Assembly: GCA_026770575.1 (NCBI GenBank)
Contig: MU657200.1
Location: 389,034 to 403,015 of the forward strand
Source: Pelagophyceae sp. CCMP2097
Lineage: Eukaryota; Sar; Pelagophyceae
Length of the DNA stretch: 13,982 nt
Reading direction: 5' to 3'
Within the stretch, counting starts at the first letter, position 1; every line of letters starts with the position of its first letter. The position numbers and the translations under genes were made by a program. The notes beneath the pieces were generated by a model that had not been told where the DNA came from, ran no database searches, and worked only from the letters and a program-made list of their open reading frames with translations. Shown piece after piece: positions 1 through 8,700 of this stretch.

Positions 1-84
1 TTTCGACACAGCGCGTGCGGCTCCTCGGCTACCGACCTTGTGGGACGCCGCGGCACCGCCGCCCTTGCTCTTGGACCGAGCCAT
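1..84 (-). CDS. Start of a basic Gly/Ala/Lys-rich protein, cut by the window edge
   Basis: Reading leftward from the ATG at 84, 28 codons are open to the window edge. The visible peptide starts MARSKSKGGGAAAS and is rich in Lys, Arg, Gly, Ala and Ser, as in the disordered tails of many nuclear, ribosomal or RNA-binding proteins. No domain is visible, so no function is assigned. A GT follows the codons for HK (about base 36), so an intron could begin there. The gene would be divergent from the radical SAM gene on the plus strand. The start is chosen because it is the first ATG of a frame open to the edge. It may still be a chance frame in GC-rich DNA. Confidence 0.4.
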   Translation of the reverse strand, partial: MARSKSKGGGAAASHKVGSRGAARAVSK

Positions 85-307
85 GCGAGGCACGCCAGGA
101 AGGAACAGCGAGCCGACACGCGCACGACGGCCGCGTGACGCCGTCAGAATATCGCTGGAATGCCATATTTTTTACGAGAGGCGCGCGGTCTGCGCGGGAT
201 GGGTCGGCGCCATCACGAGCTCTCCCAAACAGTGTACAAACCGCTCTAAAGCGAAAAAATGCCCTCCGAACCGCTCGTGCGGGTCCAAAAGACTTCAAAA
301 ACAAGAC

Positions 308-360
308 GAACTTCTTGGATATAGGAATTCCTAGAAGTCAAGTTGAACAAACTTGAATTG
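308..360 (+). repeat. Left arm of an inverted repeat flanking the radical SAM gene
   Basis: Bases 308-324 and 345-360 together match the reverse complement of 2332-2364 almost perfectly. They share the cores CTTGGATATAG and AACAAACTTGAATT. The left arm is interrupted by about 21 extra bases (324-344), which contain the 12-base palindrome TAGGAATTCCTA. The pair could be terminal inverted repeats of a non-autonomous element or two copies of a dispersed repeat. Confidence 0.75.
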
Positions 361-475
361 TCCGACAAGGCAAAATCAGAAAACAAATCAAGAGGTTGCC
401 GACGGCGATGTGGCTTCGGTGCGGGTTATCGTCGGCACGGCGGCGAGGCGACTTGCTCTCGCAGAGGATGCCGAG

Positions 476-523
476 CAGCAGCCTCAGGCTCGTGCAAAGC
501 AGCAGCCTCAGGCTCGTGCAAAG
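476..523 (+). repeat. 24-base tandem duplication, two exact copies
   Basis: The unit at 476-499 is repeated exactly at 500-523; each begins CAGCAGCCTCAGG and ends GTGCAAAG. The period is a multiple of three, so it leaves any reading frame intact. It lies upstream of the chosen start of the radical SAM gene, in probable leader sequence. Confidence 0.9.
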
Positions 524-594
524 GATGCAGGAGCGGCCGACGGCGCTACACGGAGCACGCTGTCGTCGTCGACGCTGAGTTTGCGAAATCGACG

Positions 595-2294
595 ATGGCC
601 GAGACGCTCGAGCGGGCGCCGGCCGACGACGACGGCCGGGTCGCCGAGCGAGGCCCGGAGACGGCGCCGCTCACGCCGCTGGACATCGACTCGCGCAGCA
701 GCAGCCTCGTTTGCGTGAGCTTCGATTGGACTCGAGCCAAGGATCCGCCTCTTTCTCTGGGGCAGGCCAGCATACTCGCGGCCTTGAAGGCCGCCGGCTG
801 CGATGCGGCGGGACTGTCTTACTCCGTCAACGACGGAAGGTTCTCTGCGAGTCGTGTCGTCGCGGACATTTTGGAAAGTGCTCCGGACGAGGCGATGGTC
901 GCCTTTGGCGTCTTCGTGTGGAATGACCCCCACTGTAAAGAGGTCATGTCGAAGCTCCGAAGTGCTGGCCACAAAGGACGCATCGTCCTCGGGGGACCGC
1001 AGATCTCCTACGTCGCGGGCGGCCTCGAGAAGCTGTACCCTCTCGCAGACGTTTTCATACGAGGTAAGAATTCACTTCTTGGGCCCATGTTTTGCTGTGC
1101 TGGGTTGCTTGCTTAATATCCACCCTGGGTGGGGCTAGCCTAGTATAGGGTATGCCCGTCTAGTCGGTGACAAAGTGAGGCACCCAGGCGTCCTGACTCG
1201 GAAGATCCGTTAGGCTATGCCGAAGAGTCGCTCTGCGAGTTGTCGTCCGCGGAAGAAAGAAAGCCGACGATCGTCGGCGTCCACTACGCCGGCGACCCCG
1301 ACTTGGGCCTCAAGTCGGAGACGAAGGACCTGGCGTCGGCGGCCTCGCCTTACATCTCTGGTGTCATCCAGCCCCAGAAGTTCATCCGACTCGAAACTCA
1401 GCGGGGATGCCCGTTTCGGTGCAACTTCTGCCAGCACCGCTCCGCTGAAAGCCGCTACCGGCCGGAGCGCTTCGAGGACTCGAGGGTCCGGTCGGAGATC
1501 GAGCTGCTCGTCCGATCGGGAGTCGTCGAAGATATCGCAGTGCTCGACCCGACGTTCAACGCGCCAAAGTCCGGATACCTGGGTTACATTGCACTCTTCG
1601 CCGAGCTCGGTTACAGCGGCCGGCTGTCGCTGCAGAGCATAATAATAATAATAATAATAAATTACAGGGCAGGCAGCCCGGGGCTGCCGTCCAGTCCAGG
1701 AGGACCTATCCCTGGCCGAGTCGGAGCCGATTCGAGCTCGTCAAAGACGAGTACCTCGACGCGGTCTGCCGGCTCAACCGCACGGGCCACGTGCTGCTGG
1801 AATTCGGACTCCAAACGACGCATCGAGCCGAAGCCGCGGCGATCCAGCGCCCGAACAACATGAAGAAAGTCGCCGAGACGATCGCGAAACTCCAGGACCG
1901 CGGTATCGACTTCGAGGTCTCGCTGATCTTCGGCTTGCCGCTCCAGACTATTGCCTCCTTTTCGGCTTCGGTGCAGGAGCTCCTCGACCTCGGCGCTCCG
2001 ACGATCAAGGCCTTCCCGCTTATGCTGCTCCGCGGGACGGAGCTCCAGGTCCAGGGCCCCGAGAAGTACGGCCTCGTCGAGTCGCGGACCGAGGGCGCTC
2101 TGTGCGCCTCCCTCGACCGGAGCCACGGCGGCGGCGACAATATCCCCGTCGTTGTACAGAGCAACTCGTTCACGCACGACGACTGGCGCCGCATGAACGA
2201 CATCGCCAACGCGCTCGCCGCCACGGAGCACCGCCACCCGCGCACCGTCAACGATCTGCTCCTGGCCGAGGCTCCAAGCTTCCCAATAGAATGA
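595..2294 (+). CDS. Radical SAM protein with N-terminal B12-binding-like domain, 3 exons
   Basis: The model has exons 595-1063, 1214-1625 and 1727-2294, about 482 residues. Residues about 35-160 form a Rossmann-like B12-binding-type module: LVCVSFDW at its start, then IVLGGPQISY and a DVFIRG end. The classic DxHxxG cobalamin motif is not visible, so cobalamin binding is uncertain. The core follows with RGCPFRCNFCQHR, giving the CxxxCxxC iron-sulfur ligands C222, C226 and C229. LLEFGLQTT and SLIFGLPLQT further on match usual radical SAM barrel strands. Intron 1 (1064-1213) is clean: GTAAG donor, TTAG acceptor, restoring FIRGYAEES. Intron 2 is doubtful: the canonical choice 1626-1726 deletes the codons SLQS, while conserving LSLQS-RFELV needs non-canonical boundaries. 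The start is the first ATG of the open frame. The family makes diverse radical-based C-C, C-S or methyl-transfer reactions; the substrate cannot be read from sequence. Confidence 0.78.
1639..1727 (+). other. 89-base insert with (ATA)n microsatellite in the radical SAM gene (intron 2 region)
   Basis: Protein similarity to the family appears to stop after LSLQS (codon ending 1638) and resume at RFELV (codon starting 1728) in a different frame. The insert starts with about seven ATA repeats (1639-1660). It contains a near-perfect hairpin GGCAGCCC/GGGCTGCC around 1672-1688, and the 4-base word GAGC lies at both edges (1635-1638 and 1724-1727). Its length, 89, is not a multiple of three, so it must be removed from mRNA for the protein to read through, or the gene is broken. 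The only compatible GT nearby is at 1626, inside the coding motif. Confidence 0.6.
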
Positions 2295-2331
2295 GCGACC
2301 GCCCGCCGACTCTCGACGGCGCGAACCATGG

Positions 2332-2364
2332 CTAATTCAAGTTTGTTCTATATCCAAGAAATTC
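2332..2364 (-). repeat. Right arm of the inverted repeat flanking the radical SAM gene
   Basis: The reverse complement of this stretch reads GAATTTCTTGGATATAG and then AACAAACTTGAATT. It matches 308-360 with only a few mismatches once the 21-base interruption in the left arm is removed. It begins 37 bases after the stop codon of the radical SAM gene. A further short direct repeat, ATTCGAA, follows at about 2361-2377. Confidence 0.75.
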
Positions 2365-2463
2365 GAACAAATTCGAAGTGTGTGGCGAGGCACGAGGGCC
2401 CGGGGAGATGGCGGACTCGTTGGTTGTACCACATTAAATGTAGCCGATCTATACGCTAGGATT

Positions 2464-3160
2464 CAGCGTCGTCACGAGCTGTGCGTTCTCTCCCGACGGC
2501 ACGCGCGTCGTGACGGCGAGCAGGGACAGTCCGGCGCGGCGCTGGGACGCCGAGACGGGCGCGCTGCAGACGACGCTCGAGGGCGCACACTCCGGCTGGG
2601 TCACGAGCTGCGCGTTCTCGAGCGACGGCACGCGCATTATGACGGCAAGCGAGGACTGGACGGCTCGGCTCTGAGACGCCAAGAAGGGCACGCTGCAGAC
2701 GACGCTCGAGGGACACACGGACTTCACAGCTGCGCGTCTCCCGACGGTATGCGCATGACGGCGAGCTGGTACAAGACGGCGCGGCTGCGGAACGCCGAGA
2801 CGGGCGCGCTGCGGATGATGCTTCGGGGGCACACCAACAGCGTCACGACCTGCTCGTTCTCGCCCGACTGCGAAGGCGTCGTGACGGCAAGAAACGACTG
2901 GACAGCCCGGCTCTGGGCTGCCAAGACGGGCACGCTGCGGATGATGCTTCGGGGGTACACCTACGTCGTCACAAGCTGTGCTTTCTCGCCCGACGGCACG
3001 CGCGTCGTGACAGCGAGCAGGGACAGTCCAACGCGGCGTTAGGACGTCGAGACGGGCACACGCTGCCGACGACGCTTGAGAGGCACACTGGCGCCGTCTT
3101 CAGCTGCGCGTTCTCTCCCGACGGCACGCACGTCGTGACGGCGAGCAGGGACATTCCGGC
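2464..3160 (+). pseudogene. WD40-repeat gene remnant, about six repeats
   Basis: About six units of roughly 120-126 bases encode a WD40 beta-propeller repeat of the type SCAFSPDGTRVVTASRD ... WDAETGALQTTLEGH. Repeats 1-2 read in frame 2, the end of repeat 3 through repeat 5 in frame 1, and repeat 6 in frame 3. At the WD tryptophan, repeat 2 has TGA (2672-2674) and repeat 5 has TAG (3040-3042); repeat 3 has CGG there. The frame breaks within repeat 3 (about 2720-2745) and after repeat 5 (about 3050-3065). No initiator, intron solution or C-terminus is seen. A functional WD40 protein would act as a scaffold; this copy cannot encode one. Two different stop triplets argue against codon reassignment. 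Assembly error is possible for the frameshifts but less likely for two independent nonsense codons. Confidence 0.85.
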
Positions 3161-3457
3161 GCTGGAATATTGCTCTCATGCTGTGGATGTGGCTGACTCT
3201 TGACGGAGTGGGACCTCGATTCGAACAATGCCGGCTTCACTCGGATCGTTCGGAGGAGACGTGTTCAGGTGCGAGGGGGGTTCTCTGTGCCTCGCTTTGG
3301 CTGATCTCTCTTGCTGAAGATTCGATTGCCTGGACGTCAAGACCCTTCTTCTTCTACTATGCACCCTGATCGACTCTGTGACCCACCTGCCTTGCTGTGT
3401 GTTTTCCAAAGATGAAATGAGGAATGAAACAAAACATGTTACGTTACAGAACGATAT
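3161..3457. other. Intergenic region between the WD40 remnant and the mastigoneme-like gene
   Basis: Nothing coding is convincing here. The left part may be the degraded tail of the WD40 remnant. The right part (about 3400-3457) is A/T-richer and must hold the 3' end of the minus-strand mastigoneme-like transcript. No canonical AATAAA was recognised on that strand. Confidence 0.4.
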
Positions 3458-5533
3458 TTAAACGGCCAGTGCGGACTGTACGCCGCAGTTGTCGTTTGTG
3501 TAGCCGGTGAAGCACTCGCAGAGGCCCGCCGACTGGTCGCAGAGGCCGCGGCCGGAGCACTCGGCAACGAACTCGTAGCCGCTCACGGGCGCGAACTTGA
3601 TGATGCGGACCGTGCCGACCTTGAGCGAGCCCTTGGTCATGAGCAGGGCGTTGTCGGGGTAGAGGTTCTCGTAGTCCATCGTGGCCGAGCCGTCCCAATT
3701 GATGGCCTTGTCGACGACGATGAAGAAGCGGTCCTCGGTGTCGTACGTGTACTGCGACGGCTTGTTGACGCCAACCTTGACGACGGTGTACATGTTGCCC
3801 GAGTTGGCGCCGAAGTTGGCGCCGTCCTTGTAGCCGGGGACGGTGCCCACCCAGTCGGCGTCGAAGAGGAAGATCTTGTCGCCCTTGATGAGGCACGTCG
3901 AGAGCTCGCCAGAGTAGCACGACGTGTCGATGGACGTGTAGATCATCGTCGAACCCTCGTCGAAGCGCGCCGTCACCTCACCATAATGGATATCGTTGAC
4001 GCCGTTGAACGCCACGCCCTCGCCGAGGCCCGCCGCGCCGCCGACGCCGATGCCGTTGAACGTCGACATGCCCGTGATGTTCGTCATGACCGTGGCCACG
4101 CCGTCCGTGGTAAACACAGAGAGCGAATCCGTCGTCGTGTGCGGGTAGTTGCCAGTGTAGAACTGGTCCGTGTCGTAGTCGTACCAGACAAGGTAGTATT
4201 TGCCCGCATCGTAGTTGTCGTCCATAAAGTCGGGCGTCGGCGCCAGCTTGACGATGTGCGGGAAGAGCGTCTGGTTCCACATGCCGTAGTCCCAGTTGTA
4301 GACCTGCTTGTTGTCGCCCAGCTCGCCGTTGGCATCGCCGAGGCACTTCTTCAGCAGCTTGGCCTCGGCCGTGTCCAGCGAGGTGACGCGGCCACGGACG
4401 CCGCGCTGGCCGCCCAGCAGCTCCGTCGAGAGCGAGATCTCGACGTTGTGGCAGCGCGTGTCAAAGTAGTCGATGAACTCGCCCGTGATGCCGTAGTAGT
4501 TCGGGTAGACGAGCGCTGTGACGTTGTAGTTGTACGTCGTGTCGTTGACCACGTTGAAAATCGTCGGGCGCGTGCCGTCGAGGAAGATGTTGACCTCAAG
4601 GGGCTTGAGGTCGCCCGGGTTGCCGTGGAACTCGAGGTCGTACACAATCGAATCGAGCAGGTAATCGTTCAACTGCGCGCACTCGACGGTGCCCGCCGGA
4701 ATGACGGTGTTCGGGAGCGCCTCGAGCGCCGAGACGACGTCGGCGCACGACGAGTTGACCATAATCGGCGTCGTCTGGTAATCCTCGCCGAAGACGTCGT
4801 AGAACTTGAGCGCGTACGTGCCCGAAAGGTACTGGTAGTTGACCGGCGCGCCGGCCTCACGGATGTCGTTCTTGATCTCGACCTTGGCCGTCGGCGTGCG
4901 GATTGACATGAACGGGTCGTCGATATAGAGCGGGTCAACACCAAACTTGCAGACCTTGTCCGAGCACGTCGGCCCAGTGAAGCCCGGCTCGCACTTGCAG
5001 CCCATAGTGACGTCGCGGTCCCAGAGGAGGTAAATGTTGTCGTTGTCCATCGAGGCGAGGTCCTTTGCAGACTGGCACGAGCCGTGGCCCGAGCAGAGCG
5101 GGTCCGGGCACGACGCACGCTGGCAGCCCGCGCCCTCGTAGCCGGGGAAGCAGTCGCACTCGCCCGAGGCGCGGTCGCAGAGGCCCTTGTTGCCGCACTC
5201 CATGTAGGCGTGCGCCGTGTTCTCGAGCATCTTGCCCGACGAGTCGGCCATAAGCGGGAACTGCTCCGTCGTGCCGTACGGGTAGACCGTCGAGTCGCGG
5301 ATGACGGTAAACTCCGGGCCGGAGAGCGCGGTCGACCCGTCGAGGTCGCCCTTGGGCGTGTCGACGTGCGCCAGCGAAAAGGGGCACGTGCGGAAGCCGC
5401 AATTGCCGCCCTCCCAGTTGTAGTAGCAGGTGCACGCGTCGTACGCGCCGCACGTGCCGTGGCCGGAGCACGCGTTAGGGCACTCGGCGGCCACGCGGGC
5501 CGCCAGCAGCGCGAACGCGAGGAGGAACTGCAT
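3458..5533 (-). CDS. Secreted EGF-repeat protein, mastigoneme (SIG1/Ocm)-like
   Basis: An uninterrupted 691-residue frame. Residues 1-16 are a signal peptide (MQFLLAFALLAARVAA). A Cys-rich EGF/tenascin-like block covers about residues 17-200, with ACSGHGTCGAYDACTCYYNW, then CGNKGLCDRASGECDCFPGY, then LCSGHGSCQSAKD and MGCKCEPGFTGPTC. A long region of about 450 residues with few Cys follows and carries several N-glycosylation sequons (NSS, NDT, NVT, NQT, NIT). One more EGF module (about 657-687, CSGRGLCDQSAGLCECFTGY) closes the protein. The combination of EGF pairs with an IYLLWD...MGCKC segment and a CKFGVDPLYIDD segment resembles, from memory, SIG1/Ocm1-type proteins linked to tripartite flagellar hairs in heterokonts. 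There is no transmembrane segment or GPI signal, so the protein is probably secreted. It lies downstream of SulP on the same strand. It could instead be a general matrix or cell-surface EGF protein; secretion is much surer than the mastigoneme role. Confidence 0.88.
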   Translation of the reverse strand: MQFLLAFALLAARVAAECPNACSGHGTCGAYDACTCYYNWEGGNCGFRTCPFSLAHVDTPKGDLDGSTALSGPEFTVIRDSTVYPYGTTEQFPLMADSSGKMLENTAHAYMECGNKGLCDRASGECDCFPGYEGAGCQRASCPDPLCSGHGSCQSAKDLASMDNDNIYLLWDRDVTMGCKCEPGFTGPTCSDKVCKFGVDPLYIDDPFMSIRTPTAKVEIKNDIREAGAPVNYQYLSGTYALKFYDVFGEDYQTTPIMVNSSCADVVSALEALPNTVIPAGTVECAQLNDYLLDSIVYDLEFHGNPGDLKPLEVNIFLDGTRPTIFNVVNDTTYNYNVTALVYPNYYGITGEFIDYFDTRCHNVEISLSTELLGGQRGVRGRVTSLDTAEAKLLKKCLGDANGELGDNKQVYNWDYGMWNQTLFPHIVKLAPTPDFMDDNYDAGKYYLVWYDYDTDQFYTGNYPHTTTDSLSVFTTDGVATVMTNITGMSTFNGIGVGGAAGLGEGVAFNGVNDIHYGEVTARFDEGSTMIYTSIDTSCYSGELSTCLIKGDKIFLFDADWVGTVPGYKDGANFGANSGNMYTVVKVGVNKPSQYTYDTEDRFFIVVDKAINWDGSATMDYENLYPDNALLMTKGSLKVGTVRIIKFAPVSGYEFVAECSGRGLCDQSAGLCECFTGYTNDNCGVQSALAV

Positions 5534-5743
5534 CGTGTGCCCCTTCTTGGAATTTCCTACTTTTCGACCGCAAAAAGCTCCAAAGTCCGCTGGCCAGCGG
5601 CGCTGGACGCAAATTTAAAAACGGCCGGGCGGCGCTGGAAATTTCCTTTTGGATACGATGCCGAATTTCTTCTGGAATTCGCGGACCAGTTCCTCGGCCC
5701 GCTGGGCGCCGAGGCTGCATCGAATTGGCATGATTAGAGTGGC
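5534..5743 (-). promoter_or_regulatory. Likely promoter region of the mastigoneme-like gene
   Basis: This 210-base gap separates the SulP stop from the mastigoneme-like ATG, both on the minus strand. An A/T-rich block at 5611-5621 reads TTTTTAAATTT on the minus strand, about 80 bases before the ATG, and could serve as a TATA-like element. A GGAAATTTCC palindrome lies at about 5637-5646. The word CCAGCGCCG occurs twice around the A/T block. Promoter function is inferred from position and composition only. Confidence 0.4.
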
Positions 5744-8700
5744 TCATGTGTGGAAGAGGAGCGAGTCTTCGACTTGGAGGGAGATGCTCTTGAGGAGGGC
5801 GCATTGGAGGAGGAGGAAGAGGGCCGGATGCGTGGCGGCCATCTTGTCCGCGGCGGCGCGCCGCAGCGTCCAGCAGACGCACGGCGTCACGGCGCGCGCC
5901 TGCACCGCCGCGCAAAGGTCCGAGGCGCCTTTGAAAGTCTGACGCACAAAGGCCGTCTCCGAGGTAGGGACGCACCGAGAAGCGACTTCGACGGCAGAGC
6001 GAAAAGTTGAGCCTGTCCGTGCGGTGGCGCCGCCACGATCGGAGCGGCACCCGGAGCCCCCGCTGGACGCTGGGACGCACTCCCCGAAGATGCCGCCGCG
6101 CTTGACGTGTTGAATCCTCCTCGAGTCGGGCAGATAGAGATCCACGGTGCCTGCCTCGACGAAGTAGAGCGTGTCCGAGCTCCTGCGGACCGCGCGTCGA
6201 AGGGCGCCGCGCACCGACGGGCAAAGCCTCTGCAATCGGATCACGGTTCTCCGGAGCCGGGCAGCGACGCCGCGCAAAGACTCCCCGGCTTGGAAGAACG
6301 CCGTGTTCGAGTCGACGGCGAGGCGCTGGAAGTAGCGCTCCAGCGCCGCCCCAGACCGCGCAAGCCTGCGGACACGGCGAGTCAAAGGCGGCCGCGAGGC
6401 TCGACGCGCGGGCCCGCGGCCGCTCGCTGCCCGCGGGAGCCGCGGCGACGGACGCCGGTGGCCACGTTCCCTCGGTGCTCGACTCGGACATTGACGGCGA
6501 GAGAGCCGAGGACCAGGACCGCGTCGTGGCGCCGCGAGGAGGGCTCGCCTGGTCGCACCGCCCGAGGTTGTACTCTGAGCGGTTCGCCTATTGCCGACGT
6601 GGTTGCCGAGTGTGCCTCGCCCCCGAAAGCGGAACTCACGCGTGTGAGGTCGCGGACGAGGAGGTAGTCTGAGAGGATGGTGCGCAGCGGGGCCGTCGGG
6701 TCCTCTGGGGTCACGCGCGCGGCGTGGGCTTCGACGTCGTCGGTCTGGGAGCAGGCGCGGAGGAGCGCCTCCTCCGCGTACTCGAGGGCGCCGTCGTGCG
6801 ACTTGAACGCGTCGACGCCGGGCACGAGCTCGATGCCGTTGGCCCGCAGCGTCGCCTTTGGTGCCGCCCCGCGTCGGCCCGAGGCGACTCTCAAAGCGCA
6901 AGGAGTGGGCCATCGACGCACTGCGATCTTTTTGTCGACTCTCAAAGCGCAAGGAGTGGGCCATCGACGCACTGCGATCTTTGGGCGGAGGGCGGCGAAG
7001 AGCATGTGCGACCCGCGGCTCTTCAGCGCCTGCTGCAGCGGCAGGAAGCACGCGCGCACCTGCGCGGCCCTCGTCGACACAGCGCCCTCGACGAGCGACG
7101 GCGCCGAAAAGTTCCAAAAAGGGCCACGCCGGTCGCCACGGCCGTCGCGTCCACTCCCGCGAAGTTGCGCGCGTGGATGATCACCCAGCGCTGCGTCGGC
7201 GGGCCCTACGCGAGGCGGTGCGGGAGGCGCATCTCATCGGCTCGCGTCGGACCGCGCGCCGCCGAACGGCGTTATCTCAGAGGGCGTTTCGAACGGGCGT
7301 TATCTCAGAGGGCGTTTCGAACGGGCGTTATCTCAGAGGGCGTTTCGAACGGCCGTTATCTCAGAGGGCGTTTCAAAGGCGCTGCCGCAGACGTCTTCCT
7401 CGAGGACGAGCTCGCGCATCGTCACGAGCAGCTTGGCCTACGCGGACGCCGTCCGCCTCGGCGCGCCGCGCTCGTCAAAAGGGCGGACGGCGCGGCGCCG
7501 GCGACGCACGGCGGCGCCGAAGAAGACGAAGCCTCGGAGCTCGACGGAAACAATCTCGCCGCGGCGGTTGGCCGCGGAGAGCGTGGCGCGCTGATCAAAG
7601 TCGCGCATCACCACCGACTGCGTCACCGGCGAGACGTCGACGGAGATGCCGCCCTCGTTTGTGTACGTGGTGGCGAAGATTAGAAGCGCGAAGACGAGGC
7701 CAGCGGCGAACCCTGCCTCCAACCCAAAAACGTGGATCGCCACAAAAGTAGACACCGCGCACACGTACTCGGGCCTGCCAAGGACGCTTCGAGCGCGCGC
7801 GCGGCGCCGGCAGAAGGCGGCGAGGGGCCGAAAGGCGGGCCTCACGTCGAAAACTTCTTCCTCGACTCGACGAGCCACTCTGTCACGAGCTCGACCGCGA
7901 TGAGGAGCAGCAGCCCTCCAAAGGCGCACGTCGGCGCGAGGGCCGTCGGCGGCACTGGGAAGCAGAAGACTAGAAGGAATTCGAAGACTGCGACGACTGC
8001 GCCGCTGAGGCGGTCCGCGACGCCCGACCGCAGGTTCAGAATCGTCTGGGAGAAGATGTAGCTGCCGGAGAAGCCGCCCGTGCAGCCTGAGACGAGGTTG
8101 CCGACGCCGACGGTGATGAGCTCCTGATCGTAGTCGAGCGGCCGGCCGATCTCCATCTCGATTGCGGCCACGTCCAGCGACGAGCTAAACGCCACGACGG
8201 CGACCATGGCCACCCACGACGGCAACACCTTTGGAACGAGGTGCTTGAGCGCGGTGCAAAAGTCGACGCGGCCTTGCGGCGACGCGGGCACGAACAGAGT
8301 CCACGGCCGCAGCGCCTCGACGTTTCGCCACCCGCCGCCCAAACCCTTCTCCGCCGGCTTGTGCACGGGCACCTCGCCGACCCAGCCGTTTCGCCGCGCG
8401 TCATCGACGGTGCGCCCGAGGATGCCGTACTGCACGGCGTAGAAAAGGATAATCGTCGCCGCGAGCACCGACGGCACAATCGTCGCGCGCACCGACCTGC
8501 TCACGCCGGAACGCGCCGCGTACCCGCCCAGCACCTAAAGGGCGCGTCGACCTCCGCGCCGCCGCCGCGGGGACGAACCTTCATGGCGGCGCAGACGCCG
8601 ACGCCCGGCGCGATGCGGGCCATGGCGTGCCACGTCAAAATGCCACTCCATGAGCCCAGGCTCTTGAGCTCGACGCCCGACATCATGGCCACGCCCGCCT

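Larger units (their letters stand above)
85..594. other. Intergenic region upstream of the radical SAM gene
   Basis: About 510 bases lie between the partial minus-strand gene and the ATG at 595. The stretch 140-360 is more A/T-rich than its surroundings and probably holds promoter and 5' leader sequence. It contains the left arm of an inverted repeat (308-360) and a 24-base tandem duplication (476-523). A frame in phase with the downstream gene is open from about 343 but contains no ATG before 595, so I treat this part as leader. No unambiguous TATA box was found. Confidence 0.5.

Noticed and set aside
343..594. Open extension of the radical SAM frame upstream of 595
   Set aside because: It starts with TTG, has no ATG, contains the 24-base duplication and has no recognisable domain. 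It is treated as leader.
2380..3042. A 220-codon single-frame reading through the WD40 region
   Set aside because: Only its second half matches the WD40 repeats; the first half is the wrong frame of repeats 1-3. The region is better explained as a frameshifted pseudogene.
2672..3042. Stop-codon reassignment to Trp as an explanation for TGA and TAG at WD positions
   Set aside because: Two different stop triplets occur, frameshifts are also present, and the intact genes in the window use TGG for Trp and end at TAA, TGA and TAG.
3986..4906. 306-codon open frame on the plus strand, antisense to the mastigoneme-like gene
   Set aside because: It is rich in Arg, Val, Asp and Ala in the pattern expected from the complement of a GC-rich coding sequence, has no domain or signal, and lies wholly inside a convincing gene.
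5084..5737. 217-codon plus-strand frame over the 5' end of the mastigoneme-like gene
   Set aside because: Same composition artefact, covering the signal peptide and EGF coding region of the opposite strand.
6366..6598. Reading the SulP STAS-to-cNMP linker straight through as one long exon
   Set aside because: The STAS frame stops at 6382 and the cNMP domain lies in another frame. A 233-base GT-AG intron restores the frame, though other splice choices in this segment remain possible.
6724..7683. Plus-strand frames of about 300 codons across the SulP STAS exons
   Set aside because: They are Arg/Ala-rich and run through the 28-base satellite and introns of the opposite strand. The minus-strand reading gives recognisable STAS motifs.
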